Below, piece after piece: positions 51,807-59,971 of a DNA stretch of 64,000 nucleotides. The stretch lies in NCBI GenBank assembly GCA_934555825.1, contig CAKTFJ010000001.1:124001-188000 (forward strand). Reading direction: 5' to 3'. A model generated the notes under the pieces. The model was given only the letters and a program-made list of their open reading frames with translations, did not search any database and was not told the DNA's origin. The translations under genes and the position numbers were made by a program. The first letter of the stretch is position 1. Each line of letters begins with the position of its first letter. Source of the stretch: an uncultured Hyphomicrobium sp. (GTDB taxonomy: Bacteria > Pseudomonadota > Alphaproteobacteria > Rhizobiales > Hyphomicrobiaceae).

Positions 51807-52964
51807 TCAGGCAGACGATTCCAGCCGGTCCATTGTATCGGCCTTCACGGCCTTCGCAATCCATCCGCCGCCCAATACACGGGCTTCATCAGAACCGTCT
51901 GTGTAAAGGACGCAAGCCTGGCCGGCCGCCGCCCCCAATTCTCCATAGCGCAACGTCACCGTCACGGTTCCGTCAGCATCGACCGAGACGGTTGCCGGTT
52001 GCGGCGCCTGCGATGAACGGATGCGGGCATAAACCTCCGCGCCGTCCTCAAGCTCGCCGTCACCCAGCCAGTTGACGTTTCTAAGAACAAGGGTGTGTGT
52101 TTGCAAGAAGGCACGTGGTCCCACCACGACCTCGTTCTTCGTGGCATCGAGCCGCAGCACGTAGAGGGGCTCGGGGGACGGGATGCCGAGCCCGCGGCGC
52201 TGACCGATGGTGTAGTTCACAATTCCTGCGTGTTCGCCGAGCTTGCGCCCGTCCACGTGGACGATGTCGCCCGGCGTGAGGGCGCCGGGCTTCAGGCGCT
52301 CGATCACGTCGCTGTAGCGGCCTTTCGGGACGAAGCAGATGTCCTGGCTGTCAGATTTTTCCGCAACGAGCAGGCCGAGGTCGTGCGCGATGTCGCGGAC
52401 TTCGCTTTTGCGCATGCCGCCGAGCGGGAACCAGAGGTCGGCAAGCTGCTCGCGCGTGGTGGCGAACAGAAAATAGCTCTGGTCGCGGTCGGCGTCGCGG
52501 GCGCGGAAAAGCGCCGGTCCGTCCGTGCCTTCGCCGCGCTGGATGTAATGTCCGGTGGCGAGGAGGTCCGCGCCGAGCTCGCGTGCCGTCTCCAAGAGAT
52601 CCTTGAACTTGATCTGCTGATTGCATGTGACGCAAGGAATTGGCGTTTCGCCTGCGACGTAGCTTTCCGCGAAAGACTGCATGACAGCATCCGAGAAGCG
52701 CTTCTCGTAGTCGAGCACGTAATGGGGGATGCCGAGCATTTGCGCGACACGCCGGGCGTCCTCGACGTCCTGGCCGGCGCAGCAGGAGCCCTTGCGGCCG
52801 ACGGCTTCTCCGTGATCGTACAATTGGAGCGTGATGCCGATCACGTCATGGCCGGAGCGGGCGAGGAGGGCGGCGACGACGGACGAGTCCACGCCGCCGG
52901 ACATGGCGACGACCACGCGCTTGCGGCCGTCTCCGGCCGGAGTCTTTAAGGTAGGCGATGACAC
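51807..52964 (-). CDS. mnmA: tRNA-specific 2-thiouridylase MnmA
   Basis: Predicted 385-residue enzyme that thiolates U34 of tRNA-Lys, -Glu and -Gln. The PP-loop is SGGVDS (22-27); the catalytic cysteines are C114 ([10 protein letters not shown]) and C210 ([10 protein letters not shown]). The RQYFLFATT-like region reads [10 protein letters not shown], and [17 protein letters not shown] and the C-terminal beta-barrel are intact. The start is GTG; no upstream ATG fits. A length of 385 is slightly above the E. coli protein because of an alphaproteobacterial insert. It is followed by pmtA on the same strand. Confidence 0.95.
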   Translation of the reverse strand: MSSPTLKTPAGDGRKRVVVAMSGGVDSSVVAALLARSGHDVIGITLQLYDHGEAVGRKGSCCAGQDVEDARRVAQMLGIPHYVLDYEKRFSDAVMQSFAESYVAGETPIPCVTCNQQIKFKDLLETARELGADLLATGHYIQRGEGTDGPALFRARDADRDQSYFLFATTREQLADLWFPLGGMRKSEVRDIAHDLGLLVAEKSDSQDICFVPKGRYSDVIERLKPGALTPGDIVHVDGRKLGEHAGIVNYTIGQRRGLGIPSPEPLYVLRLDATKNEVVVGPRAFLQTHTLVLRNVNWLGDGELEDGAEVYARIRSSQAPQPATVSVDADGTVTVTLRYGELGAAAGQACVLYTDGSDEARVLGGGWIAKAVKADTMDRLESSA

Positions 52965-53243
52965 GTTGGCGTCTCGTTCCAGTGGAAGCGTTTCAGCGGG
53001 CCAAGCCCGGCTCGGGGCATGAACCGCGGCCCCTCAGGTTCGAACCCCCATGATAGGGGGCGGTTGCCCGGATGCGCAAGGCGGCGGAAGGGCTCTTGCG
53101 GTGCTGGCCTCGGTCCGTCAACCATAACGGGCTCATGCACGTGATTTTGGACAGTCTTTTATGCTACGTTTACTCAATGGTTTAGGCCATGTTTAAGAGA
53201 AATCGGTTAGCTTGCGGGCTGGTCAGTAGCAGTATCGAGTATC

Positions 53244-53522
53244 ATGACCGAACATCAGATGAGAGCGCGTGTGCGCTACGTCATCGGCCCCGATGGGAGT
53301 CCGTTGACGGTTGCCGATCTCCCGCCCCGGGACACGAAGCGTTGGGTCATCCGCCGTAAGGCGGAGGTCGTCGCGGCTGTGCGTGGCGGACTTATCAGCA
53401 TCGAGGAGGCCTGTGAGCGTTACAAGCTCACGGTGGACGAATTCCTGTCCTGGCAGCGCTCGATCGACAAGCATGGGCTTCCCGGTCTCCGGGCGACCCG
53501 CATTCAGGACTACCGGGGTTAA
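53244..53522 (+). CDS. sciP: CtrA inhibitor SciP (DUF1153)
   Basis: Predicted 92-residue helix-turn-helix protein. The conserved core VRYVIGPDGSPLTVADLPP, TKRWVIRRKAEVVAAVRGGL and ACERYKLTVDEFLSWQRS is diagnostic of the SciP family. In Caulobacter SciP binds CtrA and blocks transcription of CtrA-activated promoters in early G1. The gene lies 2 kb from ctrA and fliJ here. In the preceding 280 bases TTAC-N7-TTTA at about 53169-53183 weakly resembles a CtrA box. Confidence 0.93.
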   Translation: MTEHQMRARVRYVIGPDGSPLTVADLPPRDTKRWVIRRKAEVVAAVRGGLISIEEACERYKLTVDEFLSWQRSIDKHGLPGLRATRIQDYRG

Positions 53523-53635
53523 AACCCGGGACCTGGTCGCGAGGCGTGGGCCGGGCGATGGATATCGCCCGTCCAATCGTGCCCCTTGCGGCCGGGAGAT
53601 GTCCCTCTGCGACGATCTTTACGATCCGCGCAGGG

Positions 53636-53688
53636 CCGTACGTGTGCGCAGGCACGTCTTACGGGGCTTTGCTTTTTTTGTTGTTTTT
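53636..53688 (+). terminator. Terminator of sciP lying inside the convergent lipoprotein gene
   Basis: CCGT and ACGG (53636-53639, 53661-53664) enclose ACGTG/CACGT (53640-53644, 53653-53657); a seven-T run and further T-rich sequence follow (53668-53688). The T tract overlaps the last codons of the convergent lipoprotein gene and, on its strand, encodes the Lys/Asn-rich tail. An 8-base-pair stem CGGGCGAT/ATCGCCCG at 53553-53572 is a second, T-less candidate. Confidence 0.45.
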
Positions 53689-54252
53689 CTGTGAGTTGGG
53701 GGACTCCTGTGCGGGGTCCGCGCTCCAGCCGGCGGTGACGGGGCCCTCTCCGCATCCGTCGATGCCCGTGGCCCAGCGGTCGACGTCCTCCTTGAGGCGA
53801 ACCGCCATGTGTTCGGGCAGTCTCCTGTTCTCCACCTCCACCTTGGTCGAGCCTTCTCCCGGGCTGATCGCGATGAGGTATGCCCTGAGCGCGCGGGGGT
53901 CGCTTGCCTCGTGGTCTCGGGTCATGATCCGGATCTGTGCGCGTCCACCTTTCGAGGCCGGATCGGCCTGAGCGTGGTAAATATAGGCCGCCTTCAACGG
54001 GCCGTCCGCGCCGAACCAGCACGTCAGGACCCCGCGGGCGAGGCGGGTGTAGACCTCGGTCGGGCTCCCCACGACGCGATTGCTCGGCAGGATCATGGCC
54101 TGAAGGCCCGCAGGGGGCGGTTTCGTCTCGTCCGTCCCGATTTCTTCGGGTGTGGGAAGTGCCGGGAGGCTGAGGCCGGAGCCGGCACATCCAGCCAATG
54201 CGGCTGCCAGAAGCAGGGCTGTTCCGGCCTGGAATGGCAGCTTCCGACGCAT
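53659..54252 (-). CDS. Predicted lipoprotein of unknown function
   Basis: Predicted 197-residue lipoprotein: the signal sequence ends in the lipobox LAGC (Cys at about 22), followed by Gly, which predicts outer membrane sorting. The mature part has a compact domain (EVYTRLARGVLTCWFGADGPLK, AQIRIMTRDHEASDPRALRAYLIAISP; quoted in pieces) with two further Cys, and a basic C-terminus (NNKKSKAP). I do not recognise the family. It lies 243 bases beyond fliJ on the same strand and converges with sciP. Confidence 0.75.
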   Translation of the reverse strand: MRRKLPFQAGTALLLAAALAGCAGSGLSLPALPTPEEIGTDETKPPPAGLQAMILPSNRVVGSPTEVYTRLARGVLTCWFGADGPLKAAYIYHAQADPASKGGRAQIRIMTRDHEASDPRALRAYLIAISPGEGSTKVEVENRRLPEHMAVRLKEDVDRWATGIDGCGEGPVTAGWSADPAQESPNSQKNNKKSKAP

Positions 54253-54495
54253 CGTTTCCGTCCACGTGCCTCAGAACCCACTCAAAAAGGTGCGGTTCGC
54301 GGCGGTTCAGGCGAGGGCGGATACTGTCTTAGGGCCCTCCGTCTTCGTCCGATTGCACGGGAAAGGGGCGAAGACAAGTCGGGCGCGGCGCGTGGCATGT
54401 GGATGGACGGCGACGCCAAGGTGGCGCCGTCTGGCGTCTCCATTCGATCACGGAGACGCGGCATCGATGTCGGACGAGCGGGTAGGGCGGCCGTG

Positions 54496-54879
54496 CTAGC
54501 GCAGGGCCAGCCCGGCTCCCCGTTCATGGCGGCGACGGATGCGGCCGATTTCGCGCGGCTGCTCGGTGCTTGCGCGTGCGAGCTGCTGCTTCGCGTCGTC
54601 GAGATCGGCTTGTGTCGCTTCCAGCTTGGTGCGCAATTCGCCGATCGACGCGCGGAGATTGTCGCGGCGCTGGGCGGCGGATTTGGCGAACGTGGAGTAG
54701 GCGAAATGCTTCGGGTCTTTGACGCCTGAGCGGTCTTCCTCGGCTTGGATCTGGCGATCCAGGTCGGAGGCGATGTTCTCGAACTCGCGGATCATCAGCT
54801 CGAGATCGCTGACCTTGCGGGCCCGCTCCTCCATCTCGAAGCGCTTCAGCTTGAGCGCCGTTTCGCGTGCCTTCATCAT
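54496..54879 (-). CDS. fliJ: Flagellar export chaperone FliJ-like protein
   Basis: Predicted 127-residue coiled-coil protein. It begins MMKARETALKLKRFEMEERAR and carries the alphaproteobacterial FliJ block DPKHFAYSTFAKSAAQRRDNL (seen as HFAYSTFAKSAAQRRDNL) at about 57-76. FliJ joins the FliI ATPase ring to the FlhA export gate. In related genomes, from memory, fliI and fliJ sit beside ctrA; here fliJ is divergent from ctrA but fliI is not downstream; a lipoprotein gene is. AGGGG lies before the first of two adjacent ATGs. Confidence 0.85.
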   Translation of the reverse strand: MMKARETALKLKRFEMEERARKVSDLELMIREFENIASDLDRQIQAEEDRSGVKDPKHFAYSTFAKSAAQRRDNLRASIGELRTKLEATQADLDDAKQQLARASTEQPREIGRIRRRHERGAGLALR

Positions 54880-55477
54880 CGTTACCCCTAACTCGATACT
54901 CTGGGCGCCCCAATCAAGAAGCGTGCCACGTACTCAATGCCGCCGTCTCAGTCGCCCGAATTGCCCGGTTTCCGGCCCTTTTTCGCAGGGCTGAACCGTC
55001 TGTCTCGGGCGCGGTTCGCGTGGCCTCTTGTTTACCTTCCCATATTGACATTAAGTTGCGGTAAAGCAACGCCGTAACGGATTTGGTTAAGTGTTTACCT
55101 CTGGACACCGTTGTAATTGTTTTCGGGCCCTAGGGCTAGCGGGCGAATTCTGTTACCTCTTGATTCGTACCGTTTGGGATGGGGACCGGCAGGGGCGTGC
55201 CGTTCTGAACGGGGCTTCAGGCGAGTTAAATGGCCGACAGTTCAGGATTTCTTTCGCGCGCGGGCGTTTTCCGGCGGCGATGTCGTTTTGTCTCGGGCGG
55301 GTCGAAACGGGTGAGTTCGTCAGATTGAGCGTTTCGTAACGGAAATTAGGATTTGTTAACCTGTGATGGTTACTTTTGTCATGACGGTTCGGGCTGGGTT
55401 GTTCCAGCCGCAGTAGCGTTCTCTTCACGTTTTGGGCGGCGCGCCTTGTGATGGGGCAAGGAAAAAGGGAATGAGCA
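54880..55477. promoter_or_regulatory. 598-base fliJ-ctrA intergenic control region
   Basis: No gene fits here. On the ctrA side TTGACA (55045-55050) is a perfect -35 but lacks a good -10. TTAAGTTGCGGTAAA (55051-55065) has CtrA-box spacing (TTAA-N7-TAAA, one mismatch), GGTTAAGTGTTTACC (55085-55099) is a near palindrome, and TTAACCTG at about 55357 resembles a CtrA half-site. One GANTC (GATTC, 55162-55166) could be a CcrM methylation site. Together these suggest cell-cycle autoregulation of ctrA through more than one promoter. Confidence 0.5.
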
Positions 55478-56173
55478 ATGCGGGTCCTTCTGATCGAGGA
55501 CGATAGCGCAACTGCGCAAAGCATCGAACTGATGCTCCAGTCTGAAGGCTTTAACTGTTACACCACGGATCTCGGCGAAGAGGGCGTGGATCTCGGCAAG
55601 CTCTACGACTACGACATCATTCTTCTGGATCTCAATTTGCCGGATATGAGCGGCTATGAGGTTCTTAAGATGTTGCGTGTCGCCAAGGTGGCGACGCCGA
55701 TCCTGATCCTGTCGGGTCTTGCTCAGATCGAGGACAAGGTGCGTGGTCTCGGCTTCGGCGCCGACGACTACATGACGAAGCCCTTCCATAAGGACGAGCT
55801 CGTCGCGCGCATTCATGCAATCGTGCGCCGCTCGAAGGGTCATGCGCAGTCGGTTATCGAAACCGGCAATCTACGCGTGAACCTCGACACCAAGACGGTG
55901 GAGGTCAACGGCCAGCGCGTGCATCTCACGGGTAAAGAATACCAGATGCTTGAGCTGCTGAGCCTGCGCAAGGGCACGACGCTCACCAAAGAGATGTTCC
56001 TCAATCATCTCTACGGCGGCATGGACGAGCCGGAACTCAAGATCATCGACGTGTTTATCTGCAAGCTCCGCAAGAAGCTGCAGATGGCGACTGGCGGGCA
56101 GCATTACATCGAGACGGTGTGGGGCCGCGGATACGTGCTGCGCAATCCGGACGACGAGCACATCGCGGCTTAA
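55478..56173 (+). CDS. ctrA: Cell-cycle response regulator CtrA
   Basis: Predicted 231-residue OmpR-type response regulator. The receiver domain has the acidic pocket E7-D8-D9 and the phosphorylated D51 ([17 protein letters not shown]); the conserved Lys lies in [10 protein letters not shown]. The DNA-binding winged helix (about 120-225) includes [17 protein letters not shown] and KLRKKLQ, and the sequence ends [13 protein letters not shown]; many CtrA proteins end in two Ala, the ClpXP signal. Almost every residue matches CtrA rather than PhoB. It controls DNA replication, division and flagellar genes. A strong terminator follows 33 bases after the stop. Confidence 0.96.
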   Translation: MRVLLIEDDSATAQSIELMLQSEGFNCYTTDLGEEGVDLGKLYDYDIILLDLNLPDMSGYEVLKMLRVAKVATPILILSGLAQIEDKVRGLGFGADDYMTKPFHKDELVARIHAIVRRSKGHAQSVIETGNLRVNLDTKTVEVNGQRVHLTGKEYQMLELLSLRKGTTLTKEMFLNHLYGGMDEPELKIIDVFICKLRKKLQMATGGQHYIETVWGRGYVLRNPDDEHIAA

Positions 56174-56205
56174 GGCGCGCCATTCAATTCCGGGGGAGCT
56201 TCAAG

Positions 56206-56240
56206 CAAGGCGTTCGTTTCGAGCGCCTTGTTTGCTTTCC
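56206..56240 (+). terminator. Rho-independent terminator of ctrA
   Basis: CAAGGCGTTCG (56206-56216) pairs with CGAGCGCCTTG (56220-56230) around a TTT loop; 11 base pairs including one G-T. T-rich sequence (TTTGCTTTCC) follows. Confidence 0.8.
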
Positions 56241-56247
56241 GGTGGGC

Positions 56248-56409
56248 TCAATTCGGGCAGAAGCGCCAGGAGGCGACCCAGTGCTCGCCCGTGGTGTTTG
56301 CGTCGATTTTCGGCATCGCGGCTTGCAGGCCAAGCGCGGCCAACACGCAGTCAAACTTCTTGTGTCCACTTTCGGCGGGCAATGCGTCGGTTTTCACGCG
56401 AATGTTCAT
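56248..56409 (-). CDS. Possible small protein of 53 residues
   Basis: A 53-residue frame starting MNIRVKTDALPAESG with GGGAG about ten bases before the ATG. Third codon positions are strongly G/C, like the neighbours, and two Cys and two Trp are present (WVASWRFCPN at the end). No signal peptide. I do not recognise it; the ribosome site and codon bias argue that it is translated, but it could be chance. The ctrA terminator hairpin lies between its 3' end and ctrA. Confidence 0.45.
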   Translation of the reverse strand: MNIRVKTDALPAESGHKKFDCVLAALGLQAAMPKIDANTTGEHWVASWRFCPN

Positions 56410-56716
56410 AAGTCGACACTCCCTCGTTTGAGAGGAGGCTAGCACCGCGGTCTTAAAATCTGCCTTTGCGCGACAGCGCGTGTCGCGATATTCGCGTGCG
56501 TTGCGTGTTTTCTGTTCGGCACGGTTGATTGCGAGTTAAGGGGGCTCGCGGTCTTTCTTCGGTCTTGTTTTTCTCGTGCCGATCGCAGGGCGTCGTGGTC
56601 GTGTTTGTAAAAGGTGCTTTGCCTTTTTTCGGCCGACAGATTCGCGCAATCTCTCCACAGGGGGTGTGAGCCGGGATGTTTGAATCTTTCATTCAGCGAT
56701 TGGGCGGGCCATTTTG
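56410..56716. other. 307-base gap before the S8 protease gene
   Basis: No convincing gene. A low-complexity stem AAAAGG/CCTTTT (56609-56614 and 56622-56627) is followed by TT and could be a weak terminator on the plus strand. No sequence like the GGAAT-N16-CGTT promoter of the nearby sigma factor is seen before the protease gene. Confidence 0.4.
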
Positions 56717-58333
56717 ATGGCCCGGCGCGGACCGTCGCCTTGCGCGTTGGGTCGGGTGTTCGGCACCTCGGGCGCGGTCGGTGCCGTCATGGCCGCTTTT
56801 CTTGCTGTTCCAGAGGCGGCGATGGCTGACGGGCGCGTGAGGTGGCTCGAAGATTTTCAGCGCCAGGCGTCTCAGATTCAGGCGTTCCAACTCCAGACGT
56901 CCCAGTTTCAGATTGGCGCAAACCCTCTTAGCGACGGTGCGCAGGAGGCTGTGGGTGCTGCGCAAGTTGCGGCGTCCGCCAACGGGCATGCGGTGAAGAC
57001 GTTCGAGCTTCCGCTCGCGGGGCGGGAGCGGAGTGCGCAGATGCCCGCCGATCCGTTTGTGAAGCCGGATGGCGCAGAGCTGATCGTAACGGATCTTTCT
57101 CTCGCCGATCTCGAAATCGCAAAGCTTCGCGGGTTTGTGGCCAGTGCGCCGACCGTTCTCAGGCCCGGTCAGGAGGTAACGCGCCTGCGGCTGCCCGGTG
57201 CAACGCGCGAGGCCGCTCAGCATGCGTTGCGCACGATCCTGCCATCCGTGTCCGCGATGCCGAACGAGATCTACACGATTGTCCCGGAGCCAGCGGATGA
57301 GGCCGGCACGGAAGCGCGGACGGTGATCGAGCGCAATCGGATGGGCCCCGCCGTGCCGGGGCCATGCCCTGCGGAGGCGTGCTTCGGTCCCGACCTCATT
57401 GCGTGGCGGGCGGCGCTCGGCACGTGTGCCCGGGACGTGCGCGTCGGGATTATCGATACGTCGTTCGATCTGACGCATCCCGCGCTCCAACATATCAAAT
57501 CCGAGCAGGGGGTGTTCCTCGGCGGACAGGCGCCCTCCCCGTCGGATTGGCACGGGACGGCGGTGCTCTCGGTGCTTGCCGGCGACCCGTCGAGCGGAAC
57601 GCCTGGGCTGTTGCCGGATGCGACGTTCCTGCTCGCGGCCGCATTCCTCAGCGATGCGGACGGGAACGCGTCGACGGACACGGTTCGGCTTCTCGCGGCG
57701 CTCGCCTGGCTCGATGCGCAGGGCGTCGACATCGTCAACATGAGTTTCTCGGGACCGCAGGACGCGGCCGTCGCACAGGCGATTTCGGCCATGCGCAAGA
57801 AGGGCGTTCTGTTCGTTGCTGCTGCCGGGAACATGGGACCTGCCGCAGCACCCAGCTATCCGGCGGCATACCCGGATGTGATCGCCGTGACGGCTGTGAA
57901 CCGCGACGGCGAGGGCTATCGCCACGCCAATCGCGGCGACTACATCGACGTCTCGGCTCCCGGTGTCGATATTCTGCTTGCTCTGCCTCGTGCGCAGCAG
58001 GGTGCGCGAAGTGGGACGTCGTTTTCGGCACCGTTCGTCACCGCAATCGCGGCGGCGCGCGCGGGAGGACGTCTCCCCTACAACGCGGCGGTCGAGGGCG
58101 CGGGCGTTGCGCTGCTCGGCGATCTTGCGGTGCGTGATCTGGGACCGCCGGGGCGTGATCCCATCTATGGCGCGGGGCTCGCGCTTGCGCCTGAAGCGTG
58201 TCCTGGCGCTGGCGATACCGTTGCGGGCGTGCCGCCGGTAACAACCCCGATGCTCGATGCCCGCGTGCTCGAAGCCGGACGACGGGCGCCGCTGACGGTG
58301 ATCCGTGCAGGCGCGGCCGGCGGTCCGAACTGA
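56717..58333 (+). CDS. S8 (subtilisin-like) serine protease, exported
   Basis: Predicted 538-residue protease. A signal peptide ends near PEAAMA (about 36). After a 190-residue pro- or accessory region comes the catalytic domain with D247 (VGIIDTSFD), H279 (WHGTAVLSVLAG) and S435 (SGTSFSAPF); the oxyanion Asn is in VAAAGNMGP. All triad residues are present, so it should be active. The start is the ATG at 56717; a TTG one codon upstream is possible. It converges, 13 bases apart, with an anti-sigma gene whose pair it may serve. A C-terminal ~90-residue tail has no known domain. Confidence 0.88.
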   Translation: MARRGPSPCALGRVFGTSGAVGAVMAAFLAVPEAAMADGRVRWLEDFQRQASQIQAFQLQTSQFQIGANPLSDGAQEAVGAAQVAASANGHAVKTFELPLAGRERSAQMPADPFVKPDGAELIVTDLSLADLEIAKLRGFVASAPTVLRPGQEVTRLRLPGATREAAQHALRTILPSVSAMPNEIYTIVPEPADEAGTEARTVIERNRMGPAVPGPCPAEACFGPDLIAWRAALGTCARDVRVGIIDTSFDLTHPALQHIKSEQGVFLGGQAPSPSDWHGTAVLSVLAGDPSSGTPGLLPDATFLLAAAFLSDADGNASTDTVRLLAALAWLDAQGVDIVNMSFSGPQDAAVAQAISAMRKKGVLFVAAAGNMGPAAAPSYPAAYPDVIAVTAVNRDGEGYRHANRGDYIDVSAPGVDILLALPRAQQGARSGTSFSAPFVTAIAAARAGGRLPYNAAVEGAGVALLGDLAVRDLGPPGRDPIYGAGLALAPEACPGAGDTVAGVPPVTTPMLDARVLEAGRRAPLTVIRAGAAGGPN

Positions 58334-58346
58334 CGACGCCTTCCGC

Positions 58347-59192
58347 TCAACTCGATGCGGGGCGCCATCCGTTTTCGAGCAGAGCCTTTTCTTCGTCGCG
58401 CCCAAGCGCGTCGCCTGAGATCAGCGTATCGGCTACGGCATCCACGGCGGGCGCGTTCGGGCCCGTCGCAGTTTGGTAGGTGTTGCCGTTTTCGGCCTGA
58501 ACGGCTGTCGCCTTTGGTGTCTCCACATGGACGGCCACGCGCCACACGCCGTCGTCTGCGCGGCATGCGAGGCCCGCGTAATCGGGCTCGCCCGCTGCCG
58601 CGTTCCGCACGCGATATTCGCGGCAGACGCCGTCGCTGTCGGCTTGGTGGAAGGACATCACGGGGATGATCGCCGCGCCATTGGCGTCAAGGGCCGACGC
58701 CGTTCCGCTCGGCGTGCTTTCGAGTGCGTTCGCAAGTGCGCCGCTCGCGGTGAGGCCGGAGCCGGTGGTTGTGATCAAGCCGCCTTCTTGCGTCGGGGCG
58801 GGTTGGCTGGCGAGCCAGCCACCGAGAGCGCCGGCTGAAACGAGAACGGCCACGCTTGCGGCGGTGGCGAGCGAGGCGCCATGCGGAAAGAGCGTCGATC
58901 CGATCGCGGTGAGGGCGCGGCTGAGCCAGCTTTCGCTCGGCGATGTTGCCGGCGTCCGATCGCGGGTCGGTGTGGGCGCGCGCAGAATGGCGGCTACGAG
59001 ATGTTCCGGCACGGGTTCATCGAGCGTCGGCTCGTACGTGCTCGCGATTTCGCGGCGAGTGACGACGAAAGGCGCGAGCCTCATGCGCAATGTCGCGTCG
59101 CGGTTCAGCAGCGCTTCGAGGGCGTCCCTCTCATCGGGGGAGAGTTCGCCGTCGGCATAGGCCATGAGGATTTCGTCGGTGACTTGCCCCAT
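58347..59192 (-). CDS. Membrane anti-sigma factor
   Basis: Predicted 281-residue anti-sigma factor. The N-terminal cytosolic part has the helical anti-sigma start DEILMAYADGELSPDERDALEA (shown in part) without the HxxxCxxC zinc motif. One transmembrane helix lies at about 115-135 (ASLATAASVAVLVSAGALGGW in part), and the periplasmic part (about 140-281) has two Cys in CREYRVR and GLACRADDG that could sense redox state. It starts one base after the sigma stop, so the two are co-translated. The start with GGGAG eight bases before it is used. The convergent S8 protease could cleave it. Confidence 0.85.
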   Translation of the reverse strand: MGQVTDEILMAYADGELSPDERDALEALLNRDATLRMRLAPFVVTRREIASTYEPTLDEPVPEHLVAAILRAPTPTRDRTPATSPSESWLSRALTAIGSTLFPHGASLATAASVAVLVSAGALGGWLASQPAPTQEGGLITTTGSGLTASGALANALESTPSGTASALDANGAAIIPVMSFHQADSDGVCREYRVRNAAAGEPDYAGLACRADDGVWRVAVHVETPKATAVQAENGNTYQTATGPNAPAVDAVADTLISGDALGRDEEKALLENGWRPASS

Positions 59193-59193
59193 A

Positions 59194-59736
59194 TCAGCGC
59201 TCCCGGGATGCGGCACGCGCGGCGACGGGCTCGGCGGCCTGCTGCGGCGCCTCGATGAGCGAGGCGTAAAGTGTCTGGCGTGCGCGCGATAGGCGGCTCA
59301 TGACGGTTCCGATCGGAATGCCGAGGATGCCTGCGGCTTCCTTGTAGGAAATGCCCTCGACGCAGACCATCGCAACCAGAACCTTCTGCTCGGCGGGAAG
59401 GCGCGCGATGCCTTCCGTGACGGCGGCCAGCGTGAGGCGGCTTTCGGTCACGTTTCGGCCATCCTGGCCCATCAGATTTTCGACTTCGTCGAGTGTGTTT
59501 TCGCCGCCGTGGCTTTTGCGGCTGCGGTGGTGGTCGACCCAGATGTTCTGCGCGATACGATACATCCAACTATCGAGGCTCGTTCCAGGCTTCCATTGAT
59601 CCAGGTGCGCGAGCGCGCGCTCGCACGTGTCCTGTACGAGGTCATCTGCCTTGTCTTTATCGCCGGTCAAGGCGAATGCAAATCTTCGCAGACGCGGCAA
59701 TAGCTCGATCATCCGCGACCGGATCTCATCCACCAC
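59194..59736 (-). CDS. ECF sigma factor (RpoE-like)
   Basis: Predicted 180-residue sigma factor. Region 2 (about 10-75) has LLPRLRRFAFALTGDKDKADDLVQDTCERALAH (in part) and SWMYRIAQNIWVDHHR; region 4 (about 115-165) has VEGISYKEAAGILGIPIGTVMSRLSRARQTL. GTG start; a second GTG lies one codon on. It is co-translated with the membrane anti-sigma factor downstream. An ECF-like promoter 28 bases upstream suggests autoregulation. The group cannot be assigned with certainty; PhyR and NepR genes are absent, so it is probably not EcfG. Confidence 0.92.
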   Translation of the reverse strand: MVDEIRSRMIELLPRLRRFAFALTGDKDKADDLVQDTCERALAHLDQWKPGTSLDSWMYRIAQNIWVDHHRSRKSHGGENTLDEVENLMGQDGRNVTESRLTLAAVTEGIARLPAEQKVLVAMVCVEGISYKEAAGILGIPIGTVMSRLSRARQTLYASLIEAPQQAAEPVAARAASRER

Positions 59737-59763
59737 GGTCCCCTCTCCGCGACTGTTGGATAC

Positions 59764-59788
59764 AACGAAGTACGCCCAACCTTATTCC
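59764..59788 (-). promoter_or_regulatory. ECF-type promoter upstream of the sigma gene
   Basis: On the minus strand GGAAT (59788-59784) is followed after exactly 16 bases by CGTT (59767-59764), the common ECF promoter form. The -10 box ends 28 bases before the sigma start codon, leaving room for a short leader with the GAGAGGGGA ribosome site. It implies positive autoregulation. Confidence 0.62.
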
Positions 59789-59971
59789 TGACGGAGGTGT
59801 TTTTGGGGCACGTGTGGCTTTCCGGCGGCGGGCGCGGGCTTTTTCCCGCAAATCCGGGCCTTGAGGGCTTCCGCGCGTTCCCCATGGGCCGCCCGCGGCC
59901 GACCCGGTCTGGCCGCGCCGGCCAAAACCTTCTAAACGGAAGCGAAATCGAACCGAAGAGGCAGCGCGCGC

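Noticed and set aside
56693-58405. 570-codon minus-strand frame opposite the S8 protease
   Set aside because: Arg-rich, with no motifs. The protease on the plus strand has an intact triad.
59194-59736. EcfG general stress sigma factor
   Set aside because: GGAAT-N16-CGTT is compatible, but no PhyR or NepR gene is near and the partner is a membrane anti-sigma factor.
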